Positions 26,096 through 35,500 of a stretch of DNA of 64,000 nucleotides are shown piece after piece. Each line of letters starts with the position of its first letter. The stretch's first letter is position 1. Origin of the DNA: Deltaproteobacteria bacterium (GTDB lineage Bacteria; Myxococcota; JACRCW01). Below the pieces are notes generated by a model. The model saw only the letters and a list, made by a program, of their open reading frames with translations. It ran no database searches and was not told the origin of the DNA. The DNA lies in contig JACRCW010000161.1 of the NCBI GenBank assembly GCA_016218805.1, positions 1 through 64,000 of the forward strand, in the 5' to 3' direction. A program made the translations under genes and the position numbers.

Positions 26096-27595
26096 TTAGC
26101 GCCCCTTCCAGTGGCGGATGGCTTCGCGGTCCGGCCCGAACCGGAACTGCGGCGTCAGCTCCCGCGTGTGGCAGTTGCGGCACAGCCGCTCACCCGCACC
26201 GCGCTCAATGTTGTCCCGCCCGCCCTGCTCAGCCACGTGGTTGCGGCCGGGACCGTGGCAGGCTTCGCACTGCACTTCAGCAAAGCCGCCCATGCGCGCC
26301 GGGTCCCGGAAGCCCCCCGCCGTGCCAAACGCTGTGGAGTGGCAGCCCACGCATTCGCGGTCCATGTCCTGCGCGGTCTTGCGCAGGCTGGCCATGGCGC
26401 GGCTGTGGCGCGTGTTGAGCCACGAAGTGAACTCCTGCTCATGGCAGGACGTGCACGCGCGGCTGCCGGCAAACGGGCTGCCCGGCGGCGGCTCCCCCTG
26501 CGGGGTCATCTGGTCCAGCAGCTGGCTTTCGCGCTCCGCGTTGCGGCGCTGGTAGGCCGCCACTTCCGCCGCCACCACGGGGTCCTCCGGCAGGGAGAGC
26601 TCCATGGCCACCGGTTCAAAGTCCAGGCGGGACCGCGCCTGGTCCGCCGTGATCTGCGCTTCCAGCGCCTGGAGCTCCGCACGCAGGCGCGCGTCCTCGC
26701 CGGACTGCAGCTTCCGGCGCAGGTTCTCCGCCCCCACGCGCGTGCGCTGGTAGTCCTCACCGCCCAGCAGGGTCCGCTCTCCCGCGCGCACGTGCACCGT
26801 GGCCCGCGCCAGGTACTTGCCGCCCTTGCCACCGCTGAGCACCACGCTGGCCGCCGGCTCCCCGTTCAGCACCACCCGCCGGGGCGCAAACATCAGGTGC
26901 CCGCCGTGGCCCGTGACAACCAGCGAGAACCCACCCGCTTCAGCGGCCCACGCCGCGGCGGTGTCCACCGTGGTGTGGGCCAGCAGGATGGCCAGGTCAT
27001 GCGCCTGCGCGCGCGCCAGCGCCTCCCGCAGCGCCGGCACCGCCGGCGTGGCGTTCAATGACAGGCCCGCGGGCCACAGCGCCGGGTCGGTGGCCCCCAC
27101 AAGCAGCACGCGCAGCCCCGCAACCTCCCGCACCGCGTGCGGCGGAAAAGCGGGCTTGCCCTCCTTGTCCACCAGGTTGGCCGCAATGGCCGGCAGCGCG
27201 TTGCGCGCCACCACGTCACGCATCCAGCGCGCGTTGTCGCCCGCGTCCAGGTCACCCGGCACAAACGCGTCCAGGAACCGCCCGTAGGACCGCGCCACCA
27301 CCTCCGCCTTGTCGCCGTACTGCTGGCGCACCGGCGCGGGGATGGGCAGCCCCTTGAGAAACGCGTCTCCCACGTCCAGGGCCAGCGTGGGGCCCCGGCG
27401 CCGTTCGTCCTCCACCAACCTTGCGTGCCTGGCCAGACCGCCAAGCGGGCGCTTGGGTCAACCGCAGGGGGCCAGCTCACCGTCCCGGCTGCTGGACAGG
27501 ATGATGCTGAACACCTTCAGGTCATTGACCGGTGCGCCCGCTGACGTTGCCGAAACCACCAGGGCCAGTGCAGCGAGCCGTGACGCGTTGTTCAT
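26096..27595 (-). CDS. UshA-like multihaem cytochrome with in-frame UGA (candidate selenoprotein)
   Basis: 499 residues if the TGA at 27458-27460 is read as selenocysteine (residue 46); otherwise it is a 45-residue stub plus a separate 440-residue frame with no good start. The frame is continuous from ATG 27595 to 26096. A signal peptide (residues 1-20) leads to RDGELAPCG-UGA-PKRPLGGLAR, where related proteins, as I remember them, have Cys. The N-terminal domain (to about 270) resembles a UshA/5'-nucleotidase metallophosphatase (LALDVGDAFL, ILLAHTT, VVTGHGGH). The C-terminal part carries four CxxCH haem sites (381-385, 415-419, 443-447, 472-476) and HSRAMASL, like cytochrome c554-type proteins. 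No Shine-Dalgarno is visible. It would be a periplasmic multihaem redox protein. Confidence 0.75.
27428..27445 (-). promoter_or_regulatory. candidate bacterial SECIS hairpin
   Basis: Read on the minus strand, CTTGGC-GGTCTG-GCCAGG forms a 6-bp stem (one G-U pair) with apical loop GGUCUG. The loop begins 18 nt after the UGA (27460-27458), the spacing and loop start (GGUCU) I recall for the E. coli fdhF SECIS. The same bases encode LGGLAR, a conserved protein motif, so part of the match may be coding-driven. A competing hairpin, CCAAGC-GCCC-GCTTGG (27456-27441), overlaps it. Confidence 0.5.
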
Positions 27596-27952
27596 GGCCG
27601 CGCAGTCTACGCAGGCCCCGGGCGGTGTGGGAAGCGGCACCGCTTGCCCGGGGCGGCGTCGCCGCGAGGAACCTCGCCTTTCAATGGGGAACCACTGGCG
27701 AGCACGCCGTTACCAGAACCCACCACCCCGCGACGCGCACGGCTCGCCGCCAGGGCTGGCATGGTGCGAGGGCGGCGGCTCGCGGGTTCGGCTTGGGCAG
27801 GGATGGCGAGGGACCGGCCGGAAACGCGCCGCACCGCTGCCGGCAGGACCTGGTCACCCGGCTTTGGGCAGAAAGTGTCTCGAATTATGAGACACTCGTG
27901 CGCGGACAGGGCTGAAGGCCCGTCCCGGTAGGGTGGCGGACATTCATTCAGT
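27596..27952. other. 357-bp intergenic region with two inverted repeats
   Basis: No convincing gene. It holds a short hairpin AAGCGG-CA-CCGCTT (27632-27645) and the strong palindrome at 27874-27896. It serves as the upstream region of the UshA-like gene (leftward) and lies after the membrane-protein gene ending at 27953. Confidence 0.5.
27874..27896. promoter_or_regulatory. operator-like palindrome AGTGTCTC-N7-GAGACACT
   Basis: A perfect 8-bp inverted repeat around an AT-rich 7-bp centre (GAATTAT), in an otherwise GC-rich region. Read leftward the centre contains CATAAT, a -10-like hexamer, so a regulator bound here could control a promoter for the UshA-like gene 280 bp away. The size and AT-rich centre suit a dimeric regulator. 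Confidence 0.5.
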
Positions 27953-28966
27953 TCAGTGCACGCGCTCCGGGTCCGTGAACACCTGGTCATCCGCGGCAGG
28001 CGCATCAAACGGCGCGGGTGCCGCGCGCGGGGCCGGCAACAGCGTGACGTCATCCACCAGCGGGAGCTCCGCGGACGCGCGCGCCAGCGCCGGGGCGGGC
28101 AGCGCCTCAATCTCCGGGGCCACCAGTGCCTCCAGCGAGCCCATCACCGGCAACACCATCTGCGCCGCCCGCGGGTGCGCCTCCGCGGGGCGGAAGCGGT
28201 GGAACAACGCCTCCTCCATCATGCCCGCCGCAATGGTGGCCACCAGGAACACGGCCAGCGCGGTCACCGCGGGACCGCCGCGCCACAGGTGCCACGCCGC
28301 CACGGCGGCCCAAGACGCCAGCGTGAGGCTTCGCGTGCGCCAGCCAAAGCTGCGGAACACGCGCCACCGCACCGGCAGCGCCACCAGCGCCGCCAGCGCG
28401 GCCACCGTGGTTGCCACGGCTTTCACGGACGCCGGCCCGGCGCGTTCCGCCACGGCGGCCGCGGACAGCGCCAGCACGGCGCCCGCGCCCATGGACAGCG
28501 GCAGGCCCAGGTTGTCCCGCAGGCCGGCGCGCGCCAGCACGCGGGCGCGCAACGCGCGGTAGAGCACCACGGCCACCCAGCCGGCCACCAGCAGCGCCCC
28601 GGCCGGCTGGATGCCGCCCACCGCACGGCGCAGCGCCATGGCGGGCACCAGCCCCGCCACCACGAGCCACACCACCAGGCCCAGGTCACGGATGACTTCG
28701 GCCCCGGCGCGGTTGGTGCGCGAGCCGCCTTCCGAGAAGCCCTCCAGCAGCAGCCCCAGGCACCCGGCCCATGCGGCCCATTGGGTGGCCTGCACGTCGG
28801 TGCTGTCACCCAGCGCCAGCGCGGTGACGCCCAGTGCCACCGCGGACGCCAGCCACACGCCGGGCGCGCCGAACACGACGGCCAACGCCAGGTGCGCTTC
28901 GCGCGCTTTCAGGGCGGTCCCGCGTTCCTTCTGCAGCCTGAGTGAACCGATCTCGTGGTGGGGCAT
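27953..28966 (-). CDS. multi-pass membrane protein of unknown function
   Basis: 337 residues with about nine hydrophobic segments between residues 25 and 270 and a Pro/Ala-rich soluble C-terminus. No catalytic or transport motif recognised. ATG 28966 is the first credible start in a longer open frame. It follows the ATP-grasp gene (start 29972) by 70 bp on the same strand, so the three minus-strand genes from 32454 to 27953 may be one unit. Function unknown. Confidence 0.6.
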   Translation of the reverse strand: MPHHEIGSLRLQKERGTALKAREAHLALAVVFGAPGVWLASAVALGVTALALGDSTDVQATQWAAWAGCLGLLLEGFSEGGSRTNRAGAEVIRDLGLVVWLVVAGLVPAMALRRAVGGIQPAGALLVAGWVAVVLYRALRARVLARAGLRDNLGLPLSMGAGAVLALSAAAVAERAGPASVKAVATTVAALAALVALPVRWRVFRSFGWRTRSLTLASWAAVAAWHLWRGGPAVTALAVFLVATIAAGMMEEALFHRFRPAEAHPRAAQMVLPVMGSLEALVAPEIEALPAPALARASAELPLVDDVTLLPAPRAAPAPFDAPAADDQVFTDPERVH

Positions 28967-29036
28967 CAGCTTGCCTCCGCGTCCCGTGGGGTGATCGGTA
29001 ACAGGTGGGGCCGCCGCGCGTGGCCGGGCGGGTGAC

Positions 29037-29972
29037 CTACGACGATCGCCCGGTGGGGGCGGGTGCGAGCCACGCGGCGACGGCCGCGGTGACGCTGTCA
29101 CCGGTCTTCTCTTCCTGGTCCAGCCAGATGGGCGAGGAGTTGCACTCCAGGAACACCAGGCGCCCGCGCGGCGTCCGCCGCAGGTCCACGCCGGCCAGGA
29201 CCAGGCCATTGGCGCGCGCCCACGCCACCGCCGCGCGGCGGATGTCCGCGGGGAGGCGCACCGGTTCATAGGTGGCGCGGCCGGCCTGGTAGGCGGCGCT
29301 ACCGCGGAAATCCACCACGGGCGCGCCCGGCAGGCGCAGCGCGCGGCAGGACAGCACGCGGCCGCCCAGCAGGAACAGGCGCACGTCGTCGCCGGGGATG
29401 CGCTCCTGCAGGATGACCGGGGAGGCGCGCAGCGCGTGCAGCGGCTCACGCGGGCCCACCACGCGGGCCAGCGCGCCACCCGAAGCGGGCTTGGCAATGA
29501 CCTGCCGGTGGCGCCGGATGAAGGCCCGCGCCGCGGCGGGGTCATTGGTGACCCGCGTGCGCGGCAACGGGACGCCCAGGCGCTGACCGCACAGCAGTTG
29601 CTGCAGCTTGTTCTGGGCAAACCCGCCGGGCCCCGGCGGGTTCAGCAGCCGCACGCCGCGCGCGTGCCATTCCAGCAGCAGGCCGGTGACCACGTCCGCG
29701 CGTTCGCGCGCCAGCATGAACGGGGTAAGCCACCGCTCCGCCACCAGTGCACGCCCGTCAGCGCCGGGACGCAGCGGCGGGAAGGTGGAGGGGAGGGCGC
29801 GCACATAGACGGCGGCGGGGAGCGGCGGGCGCGCGGGGTCCAAGGTGAACGGTTCACCGTGGGCCAGCGCGGAGACATCCAGCAGTTCCGCCCGGCCGCC
29901 CAGCGCGCGCGTGACGGCGCGGACCTGGGCGTCACCCGGCGGACCCACCAGGACCACGCGTCCCGGGCGCAC
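29037..29972 (-). CDS. RimK-like ATP-grasp ligase
   Basis: 311 residues. The ATP-grasp core reads VIAKPASGGALARVVG (nucleotide loop), VILQERIPGDDVRLFLLGGR, VLAGVDLRR and FLECNSSPIW, where the Glu/Asn pair is the metal site. NPPGPGGFAQNKLQQLLCGQRLG also matches the RimK-type ligase layout, which adds amino acids or activates carboxylates with ATP. GTG 29972 lies seven bases after the stop of the upstream membrane protein (29980), suggesting an operon. Substrate unknown. Confidence 0.8.
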   Translation of the reverse strand: MRPGRVVLVGPPGDAQVRAVTRALGGRAELLDVSALAHGEPFTLDPARPPLPAAVYVRALPSTFPPLRPGADGRALVAERWLTPFMLARERADVVTGLLLEWHARGVRLLNPPGPGGFAQNKLQQLLCGQRLGVPLPRTRVTNDPAAARAFIRRHRQVIAKPASGGALARVVGPREPLHALRASPVILQERIPGDDVRLFLLGGRVLSCRALRLPGAPVVDFRGSAAYQAGRATYEPVRLPADIRRAAVAWARANGLVLAGVDLRRTPRGRLVFLECNSSPIWLDQEEKTGDSVTAAVAAWLAPAPTGRSS

Positions 29973-29979
29973 GCGCGGC

Positions 29980-32454
29980 TCAGGCCACGGCGGGGTGGCG
30001 CTTGCGGTCGCGCCAGACCCACCACAGGCCCAGCGCGGTCAGCGCCCAGCCCAGCCACGTACTGAAGCTCAACCACCGCGTGTAGAACGCGCTGGCCTGG
30101 TCGGACTTGGGCAGCAGCGCCATGCGGTCACCGCTCATGCGGAACAGCGTGCCGTCAAAGGTGTGCCAGTACGGGAAGTACGAATAGTTCAAGCGGTACA
30201 GCTGACCCGGCTGCAGTCCGCTCACGGAGAAGGACTGGTTGTTGCTGCCCCAGCTGAACGCGGGGCTGGCGGCAGCGGCAGGCGGCGCGGCGGTGTCCGG
30301 GAACTTCTTGACCAGTTCCAGCTTGTTGAGGAACTTGCCCACGTCGTCAAAGTCGTCAATTTCCGGGTTGTGCTGGTACCAGGTGCCGTAGTGCCGCATG
30401 GGGTAGGGCGCGTAGTAGTCAAAGGAGACCAGCCGCGGTGGGGCGCCGCCGGCGGCCACCACGGACGCCTTCATCTTCTCAAACGCGGACTCCACGGAAG
30501 ACGCCGAGCCGTGCAGCAGCACCACCTCCACCTGCGGGGGCAGGTCGTCACCCGGCTTCACGGCCAGCACTTCGTAGTTGGGGCTGAGTTGCTGCTTGGC
30601 GTAGAAGTACAGTTCCACGTACTTGAAGGGGACGTTCCCCTTGAGGTCCGCGTAGGCCACCACGTGCTTGTGGACGGGCGTGACCACGGGCGTGGGGTGC
30701 TCCTGCAGCTTGAGGATCTTGTACAGCCCAATGACGACGGGTTCGCCGATGGAATACGGCTTCATCTTGTTGAAGAACTCATCCCCGCCGGCCACCACCC
30801 AGCTGATGCCGTATTCCTTCATCTGCGCCACGCGCGCGTCATCCGTCAGGTCCGTCACCGACGGGTAGAGCAGCGGGCCGTTGTAGCTGTTGGCTTTCAG
30901 CTGGTTCGCCGCGCCCATGGGGAAGTGGTAGGCTAGGCTGGACTGCACAAACAGGCCATTGATGGCCTCATGCCCGGTCTCCCGCCACAAGGACGTGGAC
31001 ATGAAGTGACAGGAGAGGAACGGGTAACGGCCGTAGTCGCTGAAGTACTCAAACAGCACGCGGCCCTTTTCGGGCTGGTTCCGGAAGAAATCCAGCACTT
31101 TGTATTCATTGGACAGGTACGCCTTGTTGGCGGTGGCCATCACCTTGTCGCGCTCATTGTGCGGGAGCGCTGCGGTGGTGATCCAGCACAGCGCCATGAG
31201 TCCGCCGAACACGACCTGGTAGGCCGGCAGCATCCAATCCGGGCGCCCCGGTGCCAGCGCGCTGCGCAGGTAGAACACGGTGGCGGGCGTCAGCACCACC
31301 AGGGCGAACAGCATCATGTACGCCATGAACCGGTAGTAGTGGAAACCCATGGGCACGCTGGTGGCGATGAACCCGCTGGTCAGGATGCACAGTCCCAGCG
31401 CCAGGAACGCGGCAAAGGTGACCAGCGTGGTGGAGCGGTGCGCGTGCCGGTGCGCCACCAGGCTGGTGGCCAGGAACACCAGCGTGGGTTCGGTGGCGCC
31501 AATGAGGACAAACTGCCCGTGGAACACGTCCCGCAGCACGCGGAAGTACGCAAAGAACGGGTAGCGGAAGAAGACCTCAAAGAAGTCACCCTGCGGGCGG
31601 TGGATGTCCAGGCCGGTGTAGGAGGTCAGGAACGCCGCCATGGGCAGCACCCAGAATGCCATCAACAGCGCGGCGATGGCGTGCGCCTTGATGATGTCCC
31701 AGCGGCGCTCGCGGTACCAAAGCAACGCCATGAACGCGATGTAGAAGCTGAACACCGCCGTCATGGTGTGCGTGAGCAGCAGGATGGCAAACCAGATGGC
31801 GGTCCAGCGCACCTCGTGCGGGCGGCCGTTGCGCAGCAGGCGCGTCAGGCTGCCAATGTGCATGATCATGAAGTGCCAGCCAAACGCCTGGCTGAACAGC
31901 CCAATGTTCATGACGGCGGCGGCGCCGATGCCCCACCACTGGTAGTCATGGTTGATGAACCAGAACGAGAACGCGCAGGCGGTGAGCGCCGTCCACCAGC
32001 GCGCGCGCTGCACGTGCTCCGGGCGGTGCTCCATGATCTCTTCCACCCACGGCCGCACCGCCCAGATCCACGGCAGCGGCAGGGTCATCATGGCCAGCAC
32101 CAGCAGCAGGTGGGAGGACAGGCGCACCGGGTCCGACGAAATCAGCGTCAGCGGAACGGAGAGGATGGCCCCCGCCCAGTGCACCAGGAACGAGTAGAAC
32201 TGGAAGGCGGCATATCCGGTGAAACAGCTGATGTCATAGAACGTGTAGCCCAGCGTGAGCAGGTTGCTGCGCAGCCCGTGCATGGCCTGGATGTGGCCCG
32301 GCAGGTCCACCGCGGCAATGGGCTCCGTGGAGAAGTAGATGCGGAACCACCACGCCATGAAGGCTACGTAGACGAGGTACACCACCGGGGTGGGGTCCCA
32401 CGGGAGGCGGGAGGAGGGCCCGGCGGCAGCCGGCGTGCTGGGTTCTGCGCTCAT
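29980..32454 (-). CDS. large multi-pass membrane protein (GT-C/PTPS-related type)
   Basis: 824 residues. After a short Pro-rich start, about ten transmembrane helices run to residue 445, with aromatic and His-rich loops (AAVDLPGHIQAMHGL, FWFINHDYQWWG). This resembles the GT-C-like 'PTPS-related' membrane glycosyltransferase group that uses lipid-linked sugars. A soluble periplasmic part (about 445-780) and a last helix (about 795-813) follow. The acidic AVDLPGH motif could be the catalytic loop. The call is tentative; no sugar or acceptor can be named. Followed by the ATP-grasp gene after seven bases. Confidence 0.6.
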   Translation of the reverse strand: MSAEPSTPAAAGPSSRLPWDPTPVVYLVYVAFMAWWFRIYFSTEPIAAVDLPGHIQAMHGLRSNLLTLGYTFYDISCFTGYAAFQFYSFLVHWAGAILSVPLTLISSDPVRLSSHLLLVLAMMTLPLPWIWAVRPWVEEIMEHRPEHVQRARWWTALTACAFSFWFINHDYQWWGIGAAAVMNIGLFSQAFGWHFMIMHIGSLTRLLRNGRPHEVRWTAIWFAILLLTHTMTAVFSFYIAFMALLWYRERRWDIIKAHAIAALLMAFWVLPMAAFLTSYTGLDIHRPQGDFFEVFFRYPFFAYFRVLRDVFHGQFVLIGATEPTLVFLATSLVAHRHAHRSTTLVTFAAFLALGLCILTSGFIATSVPMGFHYYRFMAYMMLFALVVLTPATVFYLRSALAPGRPDWMLPAYQVVFGGLMALCWITTAALPHNERDKVMATANKAYLSNEYKVLDFFRNQPEKGRVLFEYFSDYGRYPFLSCHFMSTSLWRETGHEAINGLFVQSSLAYHFPMGAANQLKANSYNGPLLYPSVTDLTDDARVAQMKEYGISWVVAGGDEFFNKMKPYSIGEPVVIGLYKILKLQEHPTPVVTPVHKHVVAYADLKGNVPFKYVELYFYAKQQLSPNYEVLAVKPGDDLPPQVEVVLLHGSASSVESAFEKMKASVVAAGGAPPRLVSFDYYAPYPMRHYGTWYQHNPEIDDFDDVGKFLNKLELVKKFPDTAAPPAAAASPAFSWGSNNQSFSVSGLQPGQLYRLNYSYFPYWHTFDGTLFRMSGDRMALLPKSDQASAFYTRWLSFSTWLGWALTALGLWWVWRDRKRHPAVA

Positions 32455-32507
32455 GAGGGGCGGGACATGAATGCGGCGGGGCGCGGCATGTCAAGAGGGC
32501 CGGGCCG

Positions 32508-35500
32508 TCAGAACTCCCAGCGGTACCGCAGGTCCCCCCCGGCATCCCCGTACTGCTGCAGCGACGAGGCGCGGTCCCAGACCAGCCGGCCGGAGAAGTG
32601 CTCGCTCCAGCGCTTCTCCAACTCCACGCTCTGGTCATTGGTGTTGCCGGATGGGTCCAGGATGGTGCTGGTGAGGCGCAGCCGAGTGCCCGGCCACAGC
32701 TCCGTCCCCACCACCAGCGCGGGCACGCTGCCCTGCGCCGCGCCGGACGCGCGGCGGGGCGTGCGGCTGGTCAAATAGAACTCGTCCACCACCTGCTTGG
32801 GCAGCGCGCGCCGCACCTCCTTGTCCACGCCGGTGGCGCGGGTGACAAAGTCCAGCCCGCCCGCCATGGCCACCGCCCCGGACGCGCTGGTCCCCTGGTT
32901 CACATCTCCCTGCGTGAAGCCAAACAGCACCAGCGACAGCACGTCCACCGCGGGCAGGTCCGGGCGGGACCACATGCGGATCCCGCGCTCGGCGGACAGC
33001 TGCTCCACCGGTCCCTGAACCTCCACCCACACGTCATAGCCCTTGATGCGCGAGCGGGCCTCCACGTCCACGTTGACGGCTATGCGGGTGCGCTCCGTGA
33101 AATCCGCGGAGGTGCGCCCCAGCTCAAACTGGTTGTTGCGGTACCAGGCCTGGCCGCCCAACGCGGTGAGCGTGCCAATGAGGCCGGGGCGCTCGTTGGA
33201 GCCGGTCAGGTGCAGGTCCCCGCGGAACTCGGCGTCCATCTGGTCATTCTTGACAAAGATCTTGTCATCCGCGCGCAGGTGCACGTCAAAGCTCAGCCAC
33301 TCCTTGTCCTTGGCAAACACCTTGGGGGCCAGGCGGCGGCGGCGCAGCTCCACGCCAATGCGTTCCCACTCCCAGGCGTCTGTGTAACGCGCTTCCAGCA
33401 CGTCCACGTCACCCACCAGGAGCATGTCATTGGAGGTGCCGGTCATGGTGATGGCGCCGCTCAGGCGGCTGGGCAGGTAGTCCGGCACGCGGAACCTCAG
33501 GTCCTGGAAGCGCGCGGTGAGCGTGATGTTCCCCAAGGAGAAACCGTTGAGCGCCACGTCTGCGTGGCCGCGCACCGGGCTGTCATCCAGCGTGCACACC
33601 AGCGGGTCCAGGACCACGCGGTCACGCAGGAAGCTGATGGAGGTGTCCAGGTTGCGGAACTTGTGCGGGAACCCCTCCACCACCAGCAGGCCGCCGCTCA
33701 GGCGCCCCTGTCCCACCAGCACCGGCTGGGACGCGGTACCGGAGACGGTCAGCTTGAGAGTGAGCGGGCCGTAGGCTTCACGCACGCTGTCCACAAACAG
33801 GCGGGACGAGGACAGGTCCCCGGCGAGTTCCAAGTCCAGGTCCAGGTTGCTGCCCTGCACACCGCCGCGTGCGTCCAGCCGCGCGCCCTCATCGGTGGTG
33901 AGCGCCAGTTGCTGCAGCGTGACGCGGTCCCCCGCGAACCGGAACCGGACGTCTCCGTCGGAGTGGGCGGCCAGCCGGTTGTACCCCAGCGCCACCTGCG
34001 TGAGCGTGACCTGCCCGCGGGTGCGGGAGGCTTCGCTCAGCGCGCCCTCAGCGTGGACCCGGCCGCCAAAGGTGAGCGACAGCAGGCGCGGCAGCGTGTC
34101 CCGCCCGATGAGATCCTGCGCGGGCCCGCGCTCCACGCGGCCGTCCGCGGAAAACTGCCAGGGCGGTTCCAGCTTCATGTTCCAGTCCAGCGCCGCCCGC
34201 CCGTCAAAGATGGGCCCGGTGCCGCGGATGCGCCCGCCGCCCATCACCAGGTCCAGGCCGCCGGTGCCCACCGGGATGTCCCCCACGGCCACCTCACGCA
34301 CGTCCAACCGCACCGGGCCCTGCCAGTCACCAATGGCGCCGCGCACGTTGGCATCCACGTCAAAGGTACCGGCCAGTGCCATGGGCACGTCACTGAGCGC
34401 GTCCAGGTGCGCCACCGGCATGTCCCGGATGGCCACGTCCAGTTTCACCGCGCCGTCCTTGCGGGCAATCCACCCCGCGGTGCGCCAGGAGGAGCCGGCG
34501 CGCCGCAGGTCCACGTCGTCAAAGTACACGCGCTGCCGGTCCATGTGCGCGCTGACGTGGTGGCCGTCAAACGCCTGGCCGTACAGGTCCACGGCGCCCA
34601 CGTTGAACTCCGTCTCAAACGTCAGGTCCTCCACCGTCCCGTCACCCACCGCGCCGCGCGCGTCCGCCCACCCGGAGACCCACCCGTTGACGGGCACCGT
34701 GCGCAGGTACTCCATCACTTCGCCCCAGCCGGGAGGGATGATGGCCCGGATGTCCTCCGCGCGGCCGGTGATGTTGCGCGCGGCCACGTCCACAAACAGC
34801 GTGTCCCGCTTGGTGCGCGGGCGTTTGAGCGGCTTTCCGTCCGGGCCCTGCCCCAGGTAAGCGCGCCAATTCAGGTCCGCACGTCCCTCCCACACCGTCT
34901 CCTGCTTCTTGCCCTTCACGTCGATGAACTTGACCAGCAGGTTGCGGTAGTCCACCCGTCCTTCGGCGTCACCCAGGTGGTAGCCCTCAATGGACACGTT
35001 GTTGACCTTGGCCTCCGCCCACACGTGCGGGTCCCAGTACAGCCCGCGCACGTGCACCTTTCCTGGCCCGCGGCAGGTGAGGTGGACCGGCCCAATGGGC
35101 GAGAACGTCTCGCAGTCCGCCATGCCCCCCTCCGCGGGGTCTGCGCGGCCCTCCACCCAGAACTCGTTGTCGGGGAGGTAGGGGAGGAACACGTCGCCGT
35201 GGACGGTGGTCTTGCCGTCGGTGAGCATGCCCTGGAGGAAGGAGAAGTGCTCCAGGTCAAACTCCATGCGGCTGTGGCCGGTGACCGGGGCCAGCGCCAT
35301 GACCAGGTCCTCCGGCGGCGCCACCGCGGCGTCCTGCGAATACACACGGAAGTTGGTGCACAGCGCGTCCCCGACGCCGGTGAAGAAGACCTTGGGATAC
35401 AGCGTGCCGCGGAAGTCCACGGTGGCGTCAATGTTGAAGTCCACCCAGCTGCCGGGGATGCGGATGTTGGCCATGCCCGCGGCAAACGACGCGTGGCTGC

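Noticed and set aside
27441-27456. Hairpin CCAAGC-GCCC-GCTTGG right after the UGA as the SECIS
   Set aside because: Its loop starts only about 7 nt after the UGA, shorter than known SECIS spacing; the overlapping GGUCUG hairpin fits better, though the two compete.
27607-28110. Arg/Pro-rich open frames in the region upstream of the UshA-like gene
   Set aside because: They overlap the membrane-protein gene in other frames and show no conserved features.
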